Shown here: in pieces, positions 19,101 to 21,468 of the stretch
Position numbering within the stretch: the first letter of the stretch is position 1
Layout: every line of letters begins with the position of its first letter
Source: Larix sibirica
Lineage: Eukaryota > Streptophyta > Pinopsida > Pinales > Pinaceae
Assembly: GCA_004151065.3 (NCBI GenBank)
Contig: NWUY0300018168.1
Coordinates: forward strand, 68,079-89,546
Direction of reading: 5' to 3'
DNA: 21,468 bases
Made by a program: the position numbers and the translations under genes
The notes under the pieces: model-generated
The model's input: only the letters and a program-made list of their open reading frames with translations
What the model was told of the DNA's origin: nothing
The model's database searches: none

Positions 19101-20201
19101 AAGTGACAGTACATGAGTTCACATAAATTGCACAACCGTAATCTGCATGTGTTCCCTTGAGAAAGGCCTCTATAACAAAATGTAACCTGTACACAAAAAG
19201 GCTGAACTGGAATGATACTTTTCATGTGCTTCTTTACCAGAAGAAGTTATAACTTGTCCCCTATTAAAAGATCGTTCTGGATAATGTATGGTTGTCCTAC
19301 AATTACCCAACAAAGAAGACATTTGGACTACTCGTTATTCAAGCACAGGTCATTAACAAGTGAACCATTTATACATGCATTTGCCATGGTTTACGTGGTT
19401 GCACATTTCAATACTCAATTCACGCCAGTATGAAGAACAACATACTCCTGTCAGTTATTCAAACAGCCTTGACCAGTTTGTAAATTGGAAACAAGGACAC
19501 TAGGCAGATATTCAGCCCCTTCATTCTTGTGAAACAAATATTCATGCATACAACATTCAGAGAAGAACAAATCATATCATGTGAAAGCTTGCATTAACAA
19601 AAATTCTAGTTTTCTTCAAGCAGAAAATAATTAACTAGGAAGAATGGGAGTTAATCAAAGCCAAAGATGCCAAACTAAATCCCACAAAACAATAGGTAGA
19701 ATATGAAGGATATGTCAGGTTCGTTAGTCTCTCAGAGAGTCAGAAAATAAGAATTTATAAGGGATGTAACAAAATGGAATCTGGACCTGTTCTGGTGCAA
19801 ACATAGATAGGTTATTAGTGATCATTGCACCAATTTCAATCATTTCTGGAAATACCTCAAGCTTAGCCAATACAAGTTTCTTTCTGTTTTACCTGTACCA
19901 GAGATGCATTTTCCATTTCTTGTGCTGAAAACACACTTTCCCAACAAGGGTGCAAGGTATCATGCAAAAGAGCCACAAATAAACAGTAAACAGCAATAAA
20001 GAACCAGCATGTTGAAAACTCCCATCCCTAAAAACCTTGCATGGAACAAACATTCAAGAAATTGTACTCAACTCTTCTATGTGTAGCAATTATGTCGATT
20101 ATACTAAGATTTTATTGTTACATTTACAAGCAATCATGAATGGATTTTTATACCATATATGACATGTCCAATCAGCACAAGTGTAGGAAGAAATACCAAA
20201 C
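19101..20201. other. Donor-proximal part of the giant intron
   Basis: No transposon signature or coding region is recognised here. The plus-strand open frame at 19212-19433 has no domain. This may be original intron sequence next to the 20202 exon, or decayed beyond recognition. Confidence 0.4.
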
Positions 20202-20267
20202 CTGAGTTTCAATGTTATCAAGCATGTCTCCTTGTGACTCGACCAGCACAGCCATATCCAAGAAAAT
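20202..20267 (-). CDS. SYP132: Qa-SNARE syntaxin (SYP132-like), penultimate exon with the zero-layer glutamine
   Basis: This 66-nt exon encodes 22 residues: IFLDMAVLV, then ESQGDMLDNIETQ. They are the centre of the SNARE helix that zippers with partner SNAREs during membrane fusion. The Gln of ESQGDM (residue 12 of the exon) aligns with the zero-layer glutamine that defines Q-SNAREs; animal syntaxin 1 has the closely similar ESQGEM. The gene-strand acceptor is CTTTGATCTGCCAG before 20267 and the donor is CAG|GTTTGG after 20202. Both flanking introns are phase 0. The exon is too short for ordinary open-frame searches. It joins to 1270-1440 to complete the C-terminus; the preceding exon, expected to end in a LLELxQ-type helix segment, lies beyond the window. 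Codons are all intact. Confidence 0.92.
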
Positions 20268-21001
20268 CTGGCAGATCAAAGTAAAACGGAAAATCAAGTA
20301 ATTGATTATCAAGCATTATTTACAAAAAAAAAGAATCTTGAGGAATTTAGTATTTACCAACAAACACAATAAACTTTGACTTCTCAATGAATGGTAATAC
20401 TTCTACTTTTCAGTCACTGGAAAAACACACCCATTGGAAGACAAAATGTTGCCTTCTGTAAACCTTTATATTCCTAAATATCACTATAATAAAAAGCATG
20501 TTACTTCCACAAAAATGGAATCTAAGAACCTTCATTAGAGTAAACATACTTGTTAAGAACAACAAAGGCCCAAAGACATTGATTATTTATCACTATAATA
20601 AAAAGCATGTTACTTCCACAAAAAATGGAATCTAAGAACCTCCATTAAAGTAAGTAGACTTGTTAAGAACAACAAAGGCCCAAAGCCATTGATTATTTCA
20701 TTATCTTTTAGCAGAACCTAGTTGATTCCACTTTAAGCACAAAGAAGACACCAATAAGATCACTTGAATTACGCAAAAGACCATAAATCCATGTTGAACA
20801 GAGATTAGAAAGCCACAAGGATATGATGTATAAGAAAGGGCAATTAATGGCACAAGGTGTAGATGAATTGATGTAACCAAAGAAAGAACGGTGTGAGAAT
20901 ATTTGATGTAAACCCAACTTGAAATGTTTACTGGACTTTTGGGGCCACTTTATCACTCCTTCATTCATGTTTAAACACTTTAGTGGTTATTTGTGGGTTT
21001 T
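20268..21001 (-). other. 3' part of the preceding syntaxin intron
   Basis: The region upstream of the 20267 acceptor on the gene strand has no further exon that I can find. It contains the 109-bp tandem duplication and, beyond 21001, a LINE fragment. Its other splice site is outside the window, so it is at least 1.2 kb long. Confidence 0.6.
20481..20698 (+). repeat. 109-bp tandem duplication
   Basis: Units 20481-20589 and 20590-20698 both start TCACTATAATAAAAAGCATG and end CATTGATTATTT. They differ at only a few bases, including one extra A in the second, so the duplication is fairly young. It lies 214 bp upstream of the zero-layer exon on the gene strand. Confidence 0.92.
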
Positions 21002-21468
21002 TTACACGGGGGCTTCACTAGAAGGCNCCCTTCGCAGGAACTCCCCCACTACGAGGAAACGATCTAACCTTTTAGCTAAAGCTGCAAAACTAGAACGTTT
21101 GTTGAACCAAGTCGGTTTCAGCACTTTTGGTTCAAGGTCCAAAACATCTCCCTCCAACAAAAGCCTAAAAAATCCTTCCTGAAACTGGTCCACCCATGAC
21201 CCCAACCCCAAAATTCTCCTCTATTAAGAGTAATGTTCAAGTCACCCGCAACTATGAAAGGAAAATCTTGTAAAAAAGATTTTTTAAAAAACACATTCTA
21301 GAAAGAAGATCTACGATTGTAGGTTCCGTAAACATTCAGGATATTAAAGCAAAAGCCAAGCTCCTTGCTCTCGAAAGGAATTCCTAACCTAGAAGGAAAG
21401 GAAAAATTGTTCCTCAAAAGCAACGACGCCCTCCAGCCAGTGACCAAACCCCCCGATAAACCAACACT
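21002..21468 (-). pseudogene. LINE endonuclease domain fragment
   Basis: The minus strand encodes the apurinic-type endonuclease that nicks target DNA for plant L1-type LINEs. In order it reads LSGGLVTGWRASLLL (about 21460-21410), then LGFCFNILNVYGTYNRRSSF, a TAG, then FPFIVAGDLNITLNRGEFWG with the GDxN catalytic signature. After a one-base shift near 21211 it continues SWVDQFQEGFFRLLLEGDVL, then DLEPKVLKPTWFNKRSSFA and KRLDRFLV, the domain end. The frame is lost near 21027, where an ambiguous base sits, and no reverse transcriptase follows. The element's 5' end lies outside the window. It is in the same orientation as the syntaxin gene, inside its intron. Confidence 0.83.

Larger units (their letters stand above)
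1441..20201 (-). other. 18,761-bp phase-0 intron of the syntaxin gene
   Basis: On the minus strand the donor is CAG|GTTTGG at 20202/20201 and the acceptor is TTCTTCAG| at 1441/1440, so it is a GT-AG intron. The flanking exons join in frame within the conserved SNARE helix (NIETQ then VSNAVDHV). The intron is packed with retroelement debris in both orientations: Copia, two gypsy bodies, a LINE, a SINE and another LTR. Introns this long are a hallmark of conifers and other gymnosperms. The splice joining is inferred from reading frame and family conservation, not from transcripts. Confidence 0.88.

Noticed and set aside
19212-19433. 73-codon plus-strand open frame near the giant intron's donor end
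   Set aside because: No domain, and antisense to the host gene's intron; consistent with chance.

Overview
The window looks like nuclear DNA of a seed plant, most likely a gymnosperm and probably a conifer. It is AT-rich, full of old broken retroelements, has no compact gene array, and carries plant-type retrotransposon proteins. The one cellular gene lies on the minus strand and is easy to miss because its exons are tiny. A 66-nt exon (20202-20267) and a 171-nt terminal exon (1270-1440) join in phase 0. Together they encode the second half of the SNARE helix, the membrane anchor and the stop codon of a plasma-membrane Qa-SNARE (syntaxin) of the plant SYP13/SYP132 type. Between them is a GT-AG intron of 18,761 bp, so about 87% of the window is one intron. 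Earlier exons lie beyond 21468. Positions 1-1269 are the 3' UTR and downstream flank.

The intron is a graveyard of mobile elements. Reading left to right:
- a Copia-type LTR with primer-binding site and a scrap of gag (minus, about 2275-2830);
- a broken C-terminal half of a LINE ORF2 with zinc-binding and RNase H regions (plus, 2875-3690);
- a Ty3/gypsy reverse-transcriptase fragment (minus, 4959-5560), split at its YLDD active-site codons by a tRNA-derived SINE with a perfect 16-bp target-site duplication;
- an LTR starting at 5561, whose tail, primer-binding site and leader are tandemly duplicated (6141-7439);
- a long stretch with little recognisable content (7441-14368), holding one unidentified minus-strand coding remnant, a diverged direct repeat and microsatellites;
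- a degenerate Ty3/gypsy gag-protease-RT body (plus, 14369-17150), carrying a 55-bp tandem duplication over the protease motif and a 155-bp oligo(A)-tailed insertion with 19-bp target-site duplications;
- a hairpin-rich, repeat-bearing stretch (17174-19100).

The last 1.2 kb (20268-21468) is the next upstream intron of the same gene. It holds a 109-bp tandem duplication and a broken LINE endonuclease domain on the minus strand.

No operon, CRISPR array or rRNA/tRNA gene was seen, and I found no convincing new biological system. The strongest results are the syntaxin gene with its giant intron, the nested insertion histories that can be read from target-site duplications, and several unexplained palindromic or duplicated structures. 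Everything was read by eye; no alignment or database search was run.
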